A stretch of DNA of 57,381 nucleotides. Source: an uncultured Spirochaetaceae bacterium. GTDB lineage: Bacteria > Spirochaetota > Spirochaetia > Sphaerochaetales > Sphaerochaetaceae. The translations under genes and the position numbers were made by a program. The stretch spans positions 1-57,381 of the forward strand of contig CALXYN010000007.1 in the NCBI GenBank assembly GCA_944392975.1, read 5' to 3'. Below, in pieces: positions 27,542-35,352 of the stretch. The notes under the pieces are model-generated. The model made no database searches, was not told the DNA's origin, and saw only the letters and a list, made by a program, of their open reading frames with translations. Numbering within the stretch: the stretch's first letter is position 1; each line of letters opens with the position of its first letter.

Positions 27542-28811
27542 CCGTTGCCTCCTTCTTTTCAGCCTCTACAGGTGTGCCGTCATGCACAAACCAGAACTCG
27601 CTGATAATAGGAAGAGAACCATAGGCACCCTGCATATAGCGCTGCGATGTCGGGATCCTGCCCTTTGCACCCTTGAAATCTGAAAGCGAGTAATAGACAG
27701 TGGAGCTCTCCTGATCTTTCTGTGCGAACCACACAGCATCGCGGCGGAGGAGTCCGTCTCTGAGAAGAGATGGGTTGCAATCGACAACGAGCATCTGGCT
27801 CTGCTTGTCGCAGTTCTCGAAAATCTCTACAAGATGGCAGAGTACATCCGGATGCAGAAGCTGACCGAAATCATCGATGACAAGCACCTTCTCTGTAATG
27901 AACGCCTCAAAGAATGCAAAGCCCATTACAACCAGACGGCGAAGCGAAAGGCTCTCTCCTGAGAACATATTCGCATAACCTTCTGCTTTCTTATCATTGA
28001 CATAAATATGCGTGAATCTGAGATGATCCTCGCCTTTATCGTTCGTCCTTACCTCAATACGGCTTATATCTGTAATATCAACAGCCCAGAGATAATTCAG
28101 GATCTGTTCGCCCCAGCCCGGATGAGCCTTGAGCATCTCACAAGCATAAGCCTCAGCCTTTGTAGAAACACCCATCGGAAGGATGTTAAGGGTCTTGTCA
28201 AACCAGGTATAAAGCTCTAGTGATGTCTGTCCACCCTTTCTAGCAGAACCAGCAAGGAACGTTCTGTTCTCAGGGAGCTTTGCAGCCTGTCTCTTCTTCT
28301 CGCCACGGTAGTATTTACCAAAGCGATAAGCATACCCTTCATCCGTGAGCTTTCTTTCGAACATGAGCTTCTTGGAAGTTCCGATTACATAATACAAGGA
28401 CTCCTCAAAGATCTTTTCCTTGTTGGCGCTCAGGGTGTAGATAGCAATGACCATTGGCTTTTCTTCATTGCCTTCCTCGCCTTTATCGAGCAGGACCTCA
28501 ATAGAAATAGTTGCAGGTGTAGCTTTATCTATACCGTATGCGAATGTTGTTCCTGTGAGGGCACCCTGAAGAGGGTTCTCAGGACCTTCCTCCGCCATGA
28601 CTATCCTTTTCAGAACTTCAAGTGCTCTGACAAAAGAGCTTTTTCCTGCTCCGTTAGGACCGATGATGGCGCTTGTCTTGATTACATTAAGACGATCATT
28701 GACTTCCATCACCTTGGAAGCAGAGAGGCGTGCATCTTTTACAGCCTCGAAACTGATCGTCTGGGGAGACTTCACGGACTTAAAGTTCGCAATAGTCATG
28801 TTTAGCAGCAT
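27528..28811 (-). CDS. RloA-like AAA ATPase (AAA_15/AAA_21 type)
   Basis: A 427-aa SMC/ABC-like ATPase. Walker A is GPNGAGKS (residues 51-58), a SGESLSLRRL segment takes the place of the ABC signature, and the Walker B region reads VLVIDDFGQLLHP near residue 313. The expected catalytic glutamate after the Walker B aspartate is replaced by aspartate. I chose the ATG at 28811 because GAGGAGGTGG ends just before it. It is the first gene of a four-gene operon and overlaps rloB. Known RloA/RloB-like pairs are linked to phage defence; this one is inferred to be similar. Confidence 0.78.
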   Translation of the reverse strand: MLLNMTIANFKSVKSPQTISFEAVKDARLSASKVMEVNDRLNVIKTSAIIGPNGAGKSSFVRALEVLKRIVMAEEGPENPLQGALTGTTFAYGIDKATPATISIEVLLDKGEEGNEEKPMVIAIYTLSANKEKIFEESLYYVIGTSKKLMFERKLTDEGYAYRFGKYYRGEKKRQAAKLPENRTFLAGSARKGGQTSLELYTWFDKTLNILPMGVSTKAEAYACEMLKAHPGWGEQILNYLWAVDITDISRIEVRTNDKGEDHLRFTHIYVNDKKAEGYANMFSGESLSLRRLVVMGFAFFEAFITEKVLVIDDFGQLLHPDVLCHLVEIFENCDKQSQMLVVDCNPSLLRDGLLRRDAVWFAQKDQESSTVYYSLSDFKGAKGRIPTSQRYMQGAYGSLPIISEFWFVHDGTPVEAEKKEATDENA

Positions 28812-29061
28812 AAGCCACCTCCTCAATGTGAATGGGCGTCCCCATCCCTTTCCTTCTGATTATAGCCAAAGAGCAAAGAAATATGCAGGAAAATCGTTCA
28901 ATGTAGGATTTTCGAAGAATAATTGCCCCTTTGCTACTAAAAATACCATGAAAATGATGGAATACAGCCCAAGAAAACTGCATTTGCTTGCAATGAATAT
29001 GCTTTAGTAGGATATCAAATGAAAAAATGTTACAAAATCATCTTAACATTTGGTAAGTATT
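28812..29061 (-). promoter_or_regulatory. 250-bp gap: rloA promoter and the terminator of the lipoprotein gene
   Basis: A TATAAT (28859-28864, minus strand) lies about 48 bp before the rloA ATG, giving a leader of roughly 40 nt; the -35 box is poor. The far side holds the terminator listed separately. Nothing else is recognised. Confidence 0.4.
29022..29050 (-). terminator. terminator after the lipoprotein gene at 29062
   Basis: On the minus strand an AATGTTA/TAACATT stem is followed by a run of T residues, 12 bp after the lipoprotein stop codon. Confidence 0.65.
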
Positions 29062-30162
29062 TTATATTCCCATCACCAAAGCATAGATATCATTACCACT
29101 ACTGCTGCTTGTCTGATGGATACTGCTCTCTCCAGAAACCTGACCCATAGCCTGTTCATTGCGGCTTCTTATTGAAAGAAGATCACGGTAAAGATTCCGT
29201 GATTTCTCATCACTGTAGACCGAAGTCACTTCGCCAAGCAGGGATATCGCATCATCGTAGTCACCGGTTGCAGCAATAAGAAGGGCAGCATTATAACCAG
29301 AAGGAAGATGTTTTGCATTCTGCCATTCTTCAAGGAAAACTTCCCTAGCAAGGTCAAGATTTCCATCTTTGGCTGCATCATATGCCTTATCTGCATTTTC
29401 ATCTTCAGGCTTATTCTTCATCAGTGAAACACTGTATACATGCACTGTCGGCACAAGAAGGCGGATTATCGAATAATCGAAAGAACTGATCATTCTCCGG
29501 AAAAGATATGATACATCATTCAGATGAGACCAACGCCTGTCCAGAACATCCTCTCTTGTTTCTGTATCAGAGAATGTACGCTGACCAATGATACGACCGC
29601 TTTCTGTATCGATAAGCGTTATCGTATAGTCAATTGAAGCAACCTGTTTGTAATAATAGTTGAACTCAATACGGCTGTGCCTGTTTCCATCCTCATCAAC
29701 CCACCAGTCCTCATAGGGTTTGGAATAGAGTGTTTCACTGACAGACATACCAGTAATTCGTGGTATCAGCACAGCATCATATCCCATACTCTTGAAATCC
29801 TTGGAGATATCTCCTCCAAAACGACCCCTTTCAATGATTCCATCAGTTATTTCAGGAGGAAGAATGTTGAAGAATTCCGTTGAGGAAAGCGTTGATATAA
29901 GCTCGTCTGTTGCATAAGAAGCGATATTATCTGCAGTTGATGCTGTATAGCCGGAAAATATATGGAATCCCGCAACCTGAATATCTGCACCAACAACATA
30001 TGTCGGGGAGACATATCCTCGATAAGGCACGACCGATGCAACTGCCAGATTCCTGTACCCACCCATATCAATAATAGACGGCTGCATATATGGAACTTCA
30101 ATAGTCGTACTGCAGGAAAAAAGCAGGAATACGGAAACTAATAAAAGAAACAATCTTTTCAT
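29062..30162 (-). CDS. lipoprotein with CsgG-like and TPR-like parts (tentative)
   Basis: A 366-aa protein with a lipoprotein signal (lipobox LFSC, Cys17). The N-terminal two thirds has repeated strand-helix units with segments such as GYRNLAVASVVPYRG, GYDAVLIPRITG and YTITLIDTESGRIIGQRTF, reminiscent of CsgG/outer-membrane accessory lipoproteins. The region after about residue 265 has TPR-like helices (AYDAAKDGNLDLA, NAALLIAATGDYDDAISLLG). Probably a surface or periplasmic assembly factor; function unknown. AGGAGG precedes the ATG, 8 bp after the PdxA-like gene, so they share an operon. Confidence 0.7.
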   Translation of the reverse strand: MKRLFLLLVSVFLLFSCSTTIEVPYMQPSIIDMGGYRNLAVASVVPYRGYVSPTYVVGADIQVAGFHIFSGYTASTADNIASYATDELISTLSSTEFFNILPPEITDGIIERGRFGGDISKDFKSMGYDAVLIPRITGMSVSETLYSKPYEDWWVDEDGNRHSRIEFNYYYKQVASIDYTITLIDTESGRIIGQRTFSDTETREDVLDRRWSHLNDVSYLFRRMISSFDYSIIRLLVPTVHVYSVSLMKNKPEDENADKAYDAAKDGNLDLAREVFLEEWQNAKHLPSGYNAALLIAATGDYDDAISLLGEVTSVYSDEKSRNLYRDLLSIRSRNEQAMGQVSGESSIHQTSSSSGNDIYALVMGI

Positions 30163-30170
30163 AAAGCCTC

Positions 30171-31184
30171 CTAAGCCATAAGTGAGGCAGACCGGAGTAT
30201 CAAAGCAAGAGCAATTGCTGCCTCCATTCTCTCAGAATCCGCAATACCCTTTCCAGCATCTTTTAGCCCCGCATCGAGAAGAGGCCCGACTCTCATGAAA
30301 GGAAGGCCCCAGGTAATTACAGAAGCTTTGTCGGGGGCAGCTGCGGCCACTGCGGAAAAACCAACACCAGCTGTCATTACAAGAATACACGAATACTTTC
30401 CCTGTACGCCACCTGCAAATACATTCTCTGCAGGAAATGGTCCCTCAACATCTATTCCAAGTCCCTTTACTATCTCAACAGCAGGGATTATGGCCTCTTC
30501 TTCCTCTGGTCCAGTCCAAGTACCATCTGGATTCATAGGATTGAGCGAAACGACCGCAATAGGCTTCGAGCGGTCAAAATATGAAGACATGATTATTGAA
30601 TCAATCTCGACCAGTGCAGAGATTATGTTTTCCCGCTTCACCGCAGAAACTGCCGAAGAGACTGAACAGCGCTGTGTCAGTCCGAAAATATTCAATTCTC
30701 CGCCCCTAAGCATATTGCAAAGGCGCGCAGAGGAAGCAAACACAGAGAGCAATTCAAAAACAGATCTTTCTTTATATCCAGCAGCTTTCAGCGCTTCTCC
30801 ACTGACAGGGGATGTGACAAGGGAATGTCCTAATCCATTTTGAATGATTTCGGTTGCCATCCTCAGAGCTTCATATGAAGCTTTTCCTGTATCAGCAGAG
30901 ATCTCACCATATCTGAAGTTATCCATATCGATAGCAGAAGAAGAGAAGAAAATAAGTTTTTCACCATTCTCCTCAGCCTCCTCCAGAGAAGCATTGTCAT
31001 CAGCATAATATGTAAATGGAAGAGATAATGAGAGATCCGCTGCTGTTTTGCGGAAAATACCATCATCGCCAACTACAATCAGCCAGACAGAAGGGTCAGA
31101 AGCAAGCGACCTGACAGCCTTGATAATCATCTCAGGAGAGTTCCCTGCGCCCTCTCCCATCGCAATTACGGTGTATCTCTGCAT
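30171..31184 (-). CDS. PdxA-family protein lacking the metal-binding histidines
   Basis: A 337-aa protein with the PdxA (4-hydroxythreonine-4-phosphate dehydrogenase) scaffold: GKASYEALRMA, TSPVSGEALKAAG, NPMNPDGTWTGPEEEEAI, GPFPAENVF and GLPFMRVGP...GKGIAD. The three metal-ligand His of PdxA are replaced: the TTH site reads QRC (Arg172), NPH reads NPM (Met217), and YHDQ reads VMTA. The whole protein has a single histidine (His120). The nucleotide loop is also altered (MGEGAGNSPE). It cannot be a normal dehydrogenase; a binding or regulatory role is inferred. No Shine-Dalgarno site; an extended -10 ends 6 nt before the ATG. Confidence 0.85.
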   Translation of the reverse strand: MQRYTVIAMGEGAGNSPEMIIKAVRSLASDPSVWLIVVGDDGIFRKTAADLSLSLPFTYYADDNASLEEAEENGEKLIFFSSSAIDMDNFRYGEISADTGKASYEALRMATEIIQNGLGHSLVTSPVSGEALKAAGYKERSVFELLSVFASSARLCNMLRGGELNIFGLTQRCSVSSAVSAVKRENIISALVEIDSIIMSSYFDRSKPIAVVSLNPMNPDGTWTGPEEEEAIIPAVEIVKGLGIDVEGPFPAENVFAGGVQGKYSCILVMTAGVGFSAVAAAAPDKASVITWGLPFMRVGPLLDAGLKDAGKGIADSERMEAAIALALILRSASLMA

Positions 31185-31199
31185 AATCGGATTATATCA
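31185..31199 (-). promoter_or_regulatory. extended -10 promoter of the PdxA-like gene
   Basis: On the minus strand TGA is followed by TATAAT (31191-31196), then exactly 6 nt, then the ATG at 31184. There is no purine-rich ribosome site, so transcription probably begins at or next to the ATG. Confidence 0.65.
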
Positions 31200-31260
31200 T
31201 CTGCAAAGCATCTTGAACAGAAAATCAGACAAAGAACCAATGATGATATATTATTTACAT

Positions 31261-31407
31261 ATGTGTATCGAATATGACGACGAAGAAGCAATCGAGGAGT
31301 TCGAAGAGCTCTACTCCATCATTCCTGAACTCGATGAAAATGATGAAGAGGAAGAAGAAGCCCAATACGACGACTTCGATGACGAGCAGTTTGATATAGA
31401 TTTCTAA
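31261..31407 (+). CDS. very acidic small protein (48 aa)
   Basis: This frame encodes a 48-aa protein in which more than half of residues are Asp or Glu (EEFEELYSIIPELDENDEEEEE...DFDDEQFDIDF). In-frame ATGs also occur at 31240 and 31243. The ATG at 31261 is preferred because an extended -10 (TGA then TATATT, 31247-31252) lies 8 nt upstream, matching other leaderless starts here. A nucleic-acid mimic or metal-binding peptide is conceivable, but no family is recognised. It stands alone between the PdxA-like gene and the ABC importer. Confidence 0.45.
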   Translation: MCIEYDDEEAIEEFEELYSIIPELDENDEEEEEAQYDDFDDEQFDIDF

Positions 31408-31426
31408 TGTTTCTACAAATAGTATC

Positions 31427-31469
31427 TTGACATCAGGTATGGTTCTTTTCTATAGTAACAACTGTTACT
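31427..31469 (+). promoter_or_regulatory. strong promoter with a palindromic operator-like site, first binding-protein gene
   Basis: TTGACA (31427-31432) and TATAGT (31451-31456), spaced 18 nt, make a near-consensus sigma-70 promoter. A 16-bp palindrome, AGTAACA-AC-TGTTACT (31454-31469), starts inside the -10 box and covers the expected start site. That is a typical repressor position. Aagg-type ribosome site AAGGAG follows before the ATG at 31484. Confidence 0.7.
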
Positions 31470-31483
31470 AAGGAGAGAAACAA

Positions 31484-32464
31484 ATGAAAAAACTCATCGT
31501 CTTTATCACAATCTCGCTCATCATAGCGGCATCGTTCACTGTACTATCTGCAAATGCAACACCGGAAAAGAGCGATGAGAACCTCCAAATCGGAATTTCA
31601 AAACTCATCTCTCACCCAGCCCTCGATGCTATAGAAAAAGGCATAAAGGATTACCTCAATGAAAACGGAGTAGTTGCAGCATATGAAACACAGACTGCGA
31701 ACGGAGAAATAAGCACAGCTTCTTCCATTGCTCAGCTATTCAAAACAAAAGGAAAGGATCTGGTTGTCGGTATTGCAACCCCGACTGCACAGGCACTTGC
31801 AAATGTATTTACGGATATTCCTGTCGTCTTTGCCACAGTAACTGACCCAGAAGCTGCCGGGCTCATGGGAATTGAAAACGTTGCAGGGACTTCAGATATG
31901 GTACCTGTAAAAGAACAGCTCAACCTGATAGATCGGATTACTGGAGCAAAAAGCATCGGCATGGTCTATACATCTGCCGAATCAAATGGAATCACGCTGA
32001 TGGAGACAATGAGAAAAGCATGCGAGGAAAAAGGAATAGAACTCGTGACTGCCTCAGTCTCGAACTCTGCAGAAGTGATGATGGCAGCCCAGTCAATAAT
32101 CGACAGAGTCGATGCAATGTATGTGTCGACAGACAATACCGTAATATCAGCAATCGCATCTCTATCAGAAGTCTGCAGCAGTAACAACGTACCTCTCTTC
32201 TCCTCCGATACGACATCCTCTTTTGGAACTGAGGTTCTGGTGGCAGGAGGATTTGATTACTATCAGTCAGGGCGCCTTACCGGAGAAATCATCAAGAGAG
32301 TCCTCGATAGAGAAAAACCTGAGGATATTGGAACTGTATATCTCGACAAGCTTGAAATCTACATTAATCTTGATGTTGCAGAGAAGCTTGGAATCTCAAT
32401 ACCGGACGATATCCTCACGGATGCTGTATATATTATTGAAAACGGAAGCGAAATTACAAAATAA
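31484..32464 (+). CDS. ABC importer substrate-binding protein (TrpX-like family), copy 1
   Basis: A 326-aa periplasmic protein with a Sec signal peptide ending near LSANA. It belongs to the PF04392/TrpX group: ISKLISHPALDAIEKG, TPTAQALANVFTDIPVVFATVTDP, and IIDRVDAMYVSTDN. TrpX relatives feed branched-chain-type permeases and are thought to bind tryptophan or other aromatic compounds; the substrate here is inferred only. It is a paralogue of the next gene, and each has its own promoter. AAGGAG ribosome site. The importer parts lie 1.2 kb downstream. Confidence 0.87.
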   Translation: MKKLIVFITISLIIAASFTVLSANATPEKSDENLQIGISKLISHPALDAIEKGIKDYLNENGVVAAYETQTANGEISTASSIAQLFKTKGKDLVVGIATPTAQALANVFTDIPVVFATVTDPEAAGLMGIENVAGTSDMVPVKEQLNLIDRITGAKSIGMVYTSAESNGITLMETMRKACEEKGIELVTASVSNSAEVMMAAQSIIDRVDAMYVSTDNTVISAIASLSEVCSSNNVPLFSSDTTSSFGTEVLVAGGFDYYQSGRLTGEIIKRVLDREKPEDIGTVYLDKLEIYINLDVAEKLGISIPDDILTDAVYIIENGSEITK

Positions 32465-32511
32465 GATGCAAAATTTTCTGCATAAATATTCAAGATAATG
32501 CATACAGAATG

Positions 32512-32540
32512 TTGAAAAGAGAACTCTCATTAGCTATAGT
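32512..32540 (+). promoter_or_regulatory. promoter of the second binding-protein gene
   Basis: TTGAAA (32512-32517) and TATAGT (32535-32540) are spaced exactly 17 nt. GGAGG precedes the ATG at 32563. The palindrome seen before copy 1 is absent. Confidence 0.7.
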
Positions 32541-32562
32541 CTAAGAAAACACTGGAGGACAT

Positions 32563-33570
32563 ATGAGAAAATACATTGCTCTTTTCCTAGTATTGATTGC
32601 AGCCTTCGGACTTGCCGCTGGTGGAAGCAGTGAAGCTGCTGCAGCTGATGATGGAACAATTCTCATCGGCGTTTCCAAACTTCTTTCACATGCAGCTCTC
32701 GATGCTGTAGAAACTGGTCTGCAGGATTATCTTGCAACAACAGATCTTAATGTAAGATACGATTTCCAGAATGCTAATGGCGACATCTCAACAGCCGCCT
32801 CAATTGCACAGCAATTTGACAGCGAAAACTGCGATGTTGTAGTAGGAATCGGTACAGCTTCTGCTCAGGCTCTTGCAAATGTATTCACAGATATTCCTGT
32901 ACTCTTTGCAGCAGTCACGGATCCTGTTGATGCAGGTCTTGTTGCCTCCAATGAAGGAAGTCCTGACTCAAACGTATGCGGTGTATCTGACATGAACCCT
33001 GTAGAAGAACAGATCAAGCTTCTTCACGACATCACAGGCGCGACAAGAATCGGCAACGTATACTCATCTGGAGAGCAGAACGGTGTTGTTCTGATGGAAC
33101 AGGCACAGGCTGCATGCGACAAACTTGGACTTGAACTCGTGACAGCAGCGGTTTCCAACTCATCTGAAGTAAGAACAGCTCTGCAGTCAATAATTGACCG
33201 CGTTGATGCTGTATATATTGCAACGGACAACAATGTCATTTCCGCAATTGCGACAATTGATGATGTCTGCAACAGCGCTGGTGTTCCTCTTTTTGCAGCT
33301 GACCCATCCGGAATTGATGGCCTTGAATGCATGATTGCATGGGGCTTCAATTATTACTCAATCGGTACTGCAACAGGAAAGCTTATTGAGGATATCTTCC
33401 AAAATGGTGCAAATCCTGGAGAACAGGGAACTGTGTTCCTTACAGACCCTTCAGACTTCGAACTCTGGTTCAATCTCGACACTGCTGAAAAACTTGGATA
33501 TACAATTCCTCAGGAGTATCTTGATACTGCCGCGGTTATAATCGAAAATGGCGTAAAGACAGAACGCTGA
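32563..33570 (+). CDS. ABC importer substrate-binding protein (TrpX-like family), copy 2
   Basis: A 335-aa paralogue of the preceding gene: VSKLLSHAALDAVETG, TASAQALANVFTDIPVLFAAVTDP, IIDRVDAVYIATDN. The signal peptide runs to about FGLAAGGSSEA; a lipobox Cys is absent at the position where many binding proteins have one, so it is either a soluble periplasmic protein or held in another way. It has its own promoter and GGAGG ribosome site, and a terminator follows before the permease gene, which would set more binding protein than permease. Confidence 0.88.
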   Translation: MRKYIALFLVLIAAFGLAAGGSSEAAAADDGTILIGVSKLLSHAALDAVETGLQDYLATTDLNVRYDFQNANGDISTAASIAQQFDSENCDVVVGIGTASAQALANVFTDIPVLFAAVTDPVDAGLVASNEGSPDSNVCGVSDMNPVEEQIKLLHDITGATRIGNVYSSGEQNGVVLMEQAQAACDKLGLELVTAAVSNSSEVRTALQSIIDRVDAVYIATDNNVISAIATIDDVCNSAGVPLFAADPSGIDGLECMIAWGFNYYSIGTATGKLIEDIFQNGANPGEQGTVFLTDPSDFELWFNLDTAEKLGYTIPQEYLDTAAVIIENGVKTER

Positions 33571-33591
33571 AAATCCGTATAATGGAAAAGG

Positions 33592-33612
33592 AGGCCGCCT
33601 TCTGGTGGCCTT
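33592..33612 (+). terminator. attenuator-like terminator between binding protein and permease
   Basis: GGCCGCC pairs with GGTGGCC (one G-U) across a TTCT loop, followed by a T/C-rich tail. Partial read-through would supply the downstream permease and ATPase at a lower level. Confidence 0.7.
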
Positions 33613-33635
33613 CTCTTCTGTTTAAGAGGTGAAAA

Positions 33636-34571
33636 ATGATTGAAGGAATACTTGTAGAAGGTCTTATCTTTGCAATCATGGCACTGGGAATCCTCATCAG
33701 CTACAGGATTCTTGACATGGCTGATCTTACTTGTGATGGTTCAGTCGCAACAGGTGCAGCAGTTGCCACGATGTGCATTGTCAATGGCCTTGGTATAACA
33801 GTCGGACTCATTCTGAGTTTCCTTGTTGGAGTTCTCTGTGGTCTCGTTACAGCAACGATTCACAACAAACTGAAACTGCCCGTGCTTCTTGCCGGAATTC
33901 TGACAATGACGATGCTTTATTCTGTGAACCTGAGGATTCTCGGAAACAAGGCGAATGTTTCCCTTGTCAGGGTCGAGACACTCTACAGACTTTTCCCAGA
34001 GTGGTTCTCATTTGTTCCTAGCGATGTCGCAGCGCTTCTCGGAACCCTCATCTTCGTCATTGTGGTTACAGCCCTCATGGACCTCTTCTTCCGATCTGAT
34101 ATGGGTATGGCCATCGGAGCAATGGGAGGCAATGAGCAAGTAATCATTTCCCAGGGAATGAATCCAGCAACTCTGAAACTCATAGGTCTCGGACTCTCAA
34201 ACGGTCTCATCGCACTCTCTGGCGGACTTCTTGCACAGTATCAGGGCTTTGCAGATGCAAATCTTGGACAGGGCATGGTTGTACAAGGTCTTGCAGCTGT
34301 CATGATTGGAGAATTCCTTTTCTCATCAAATAAGATTTCACTCATTACTCTTCGCTGTATTCTCGGAGGCATCATATACAAAGGACTTATGTTCCTCGGC
34401 AGAAAATATGGATACCTTGTAGGAATCACACCGAATGATTTCAAGCTCCTGACAGGTATTCTTGTCATCATTTCGCTTACTATCGCAAAAACAAGAACAC
34501 TCGCCTCTGATAAGGCTGCAAGAAAGAAATCAATTGAGCGAACAATGAAGAAGGAGGAGTCCAATGCTTGA
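33636..34571 (+). CDS. ABC importer permease (branched-chain type, TrpY-like)
   Basis: A 311-aa integral membrane protein with about nine spans in the BPD_transp_2 fold. Family marks are DLTCDGSVATGAAV near the N-terminus and the cytoplasmic coupling segment (MGGNEQVIISQGMNPATLK), plus LSNGLIALSGGLLAQYQGFAD. It forms the channel for the two binding proteins upstream. AGAGGTG precedes the ATG. Its 3' end overlaps the ATPase gene by 8 nt. Confidence 0.88.
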   Translation: MIEGILVEGLIFAIMALGILISYRILDMADLTCDGSVATGAAVATMCIVNGLGITVGLILSFLVGVLCGLVTATIHNKLKLPVLLAGILTMTMLYSVNLRILGNKANVSLVRVETLYRLFPEWFSFVPSDVAALLGTLIFVIVVTALMDLFFRSDMGMAIGAMGGNEQVIISQGMNPATLKLIGLGLSNGLIALSGGLLAQYQGFADANLGQGMVVQGLAAVMIGEFLFSSNKISLITLRCILGGIIYKGLMFLGRKYGYLVGITPNDFKLLTGILVIISLTIAKTRTLASDKAARKKSIERTMKKEESNA

Positions 34572-35352
34572 TATACAACACGTGACAAAGGTATTCTTCC
34601 CAGGCACAGTAAATGAGAAAGTTGCTCTTGAGAATATCAATCTGCATGTGAACAAGGGTGATGTTGTCTGTGTTATCGGTTCCAATGGCTCTGGAAAATC
34701 AACGCTTTTCAATATGATTGCCGGAACATTTCCTGTTACTAACGGAAAAATCATTGTCGATGGCAAGGACGTAACAAATGCCCCTGAGTATAAAAGAGCT
34801 TTCTATATTGGAAGAATTTTCCAGGATCCGACGAAAGGCACAAGCGCCAATATGTCAATTGAAGACAATATGAACCTGGCATATACAAAGGGAATGAAAG
34901 GAATCAAGTTCGGATTGACTGCTGAAAGGAGAAAGGAATTCAGAAAACTTCTTGAACCAATTGGTCTGGAAGACAGGATGGCTGATAATGTAGGTCTTCT
35001 ATCTGGCGGACAGAGACAGGCGCTCACGCTTCTTATGACAACTCTCTCCCACCCCTCTTTGATGCTTCTTGATGAGCATACAGCAGCCCTCGACCCAAGA
35101 AATGCCGAGATAGTCATGGATCTGACAAAAAAATATATCGAGGAAGGGCAGCTTACGGCAATGATGGTCACTCACAACATGCAATTTGCCATCGATTATG
35201 GCAACAGGCTCATAATGATGGATGAAGGACATATCATTCTGGATATTGCCGGAGAGGAAAAGAAGAAGCTTACTGTTCAAGCTCTCGTTGATAAATTCAG
35301 GGAAATAAGGAAGAAGGATTTCACATCCGATGAAGGTCTTTTGACAGAATGA
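34564..35352 (+). CDS. ABC importer ATP-binding protein (TrpZ-like)
   Basis: A 262-aa ABC ATPase: Walker A GSNGSGKST near residue 40, signature LSGGQRQ, Walker B LMLLDEHTAALD with the catalytic Glu, and switch His in MVTHNM. AAGGAGGAG precedes the ATG inside the permease gene, and its stop overlaps the MATE start (ATGA). It energises the importer together with the permease. Confidence 0.92.
   Translation: MLDIQHVTKVFFPGTVNEKVALENINLHVNKGDVVCVIGSNGSGKSTLFNMIAGTFPVTNGKIIVDGKDVTNAPEYKRAFYIGRIFQDPTKGTSANMSIEDNMNLAYTKGMKGIKFGLTAERRKEFRKLLEPIGLEDRMADNVGLLSGGQRQALTLLMTTLSHPSLMLLDEHTAALDPRNAEIVMDLTKKYIEEGQLTAMMVTHNMQFAIDYGNRLIMMDEGHIILDIAGEEKKKLTVQALVDKFREIRKKDFTSDEGLLTE

Noticed and set aside
31484-33570. 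Possible recent recombination between the two binding-protein genes
   Set aside because: The two proteins are clearly diverged across their length and no identical DNA stretch was noticed, so recent gene conversion is not supported.
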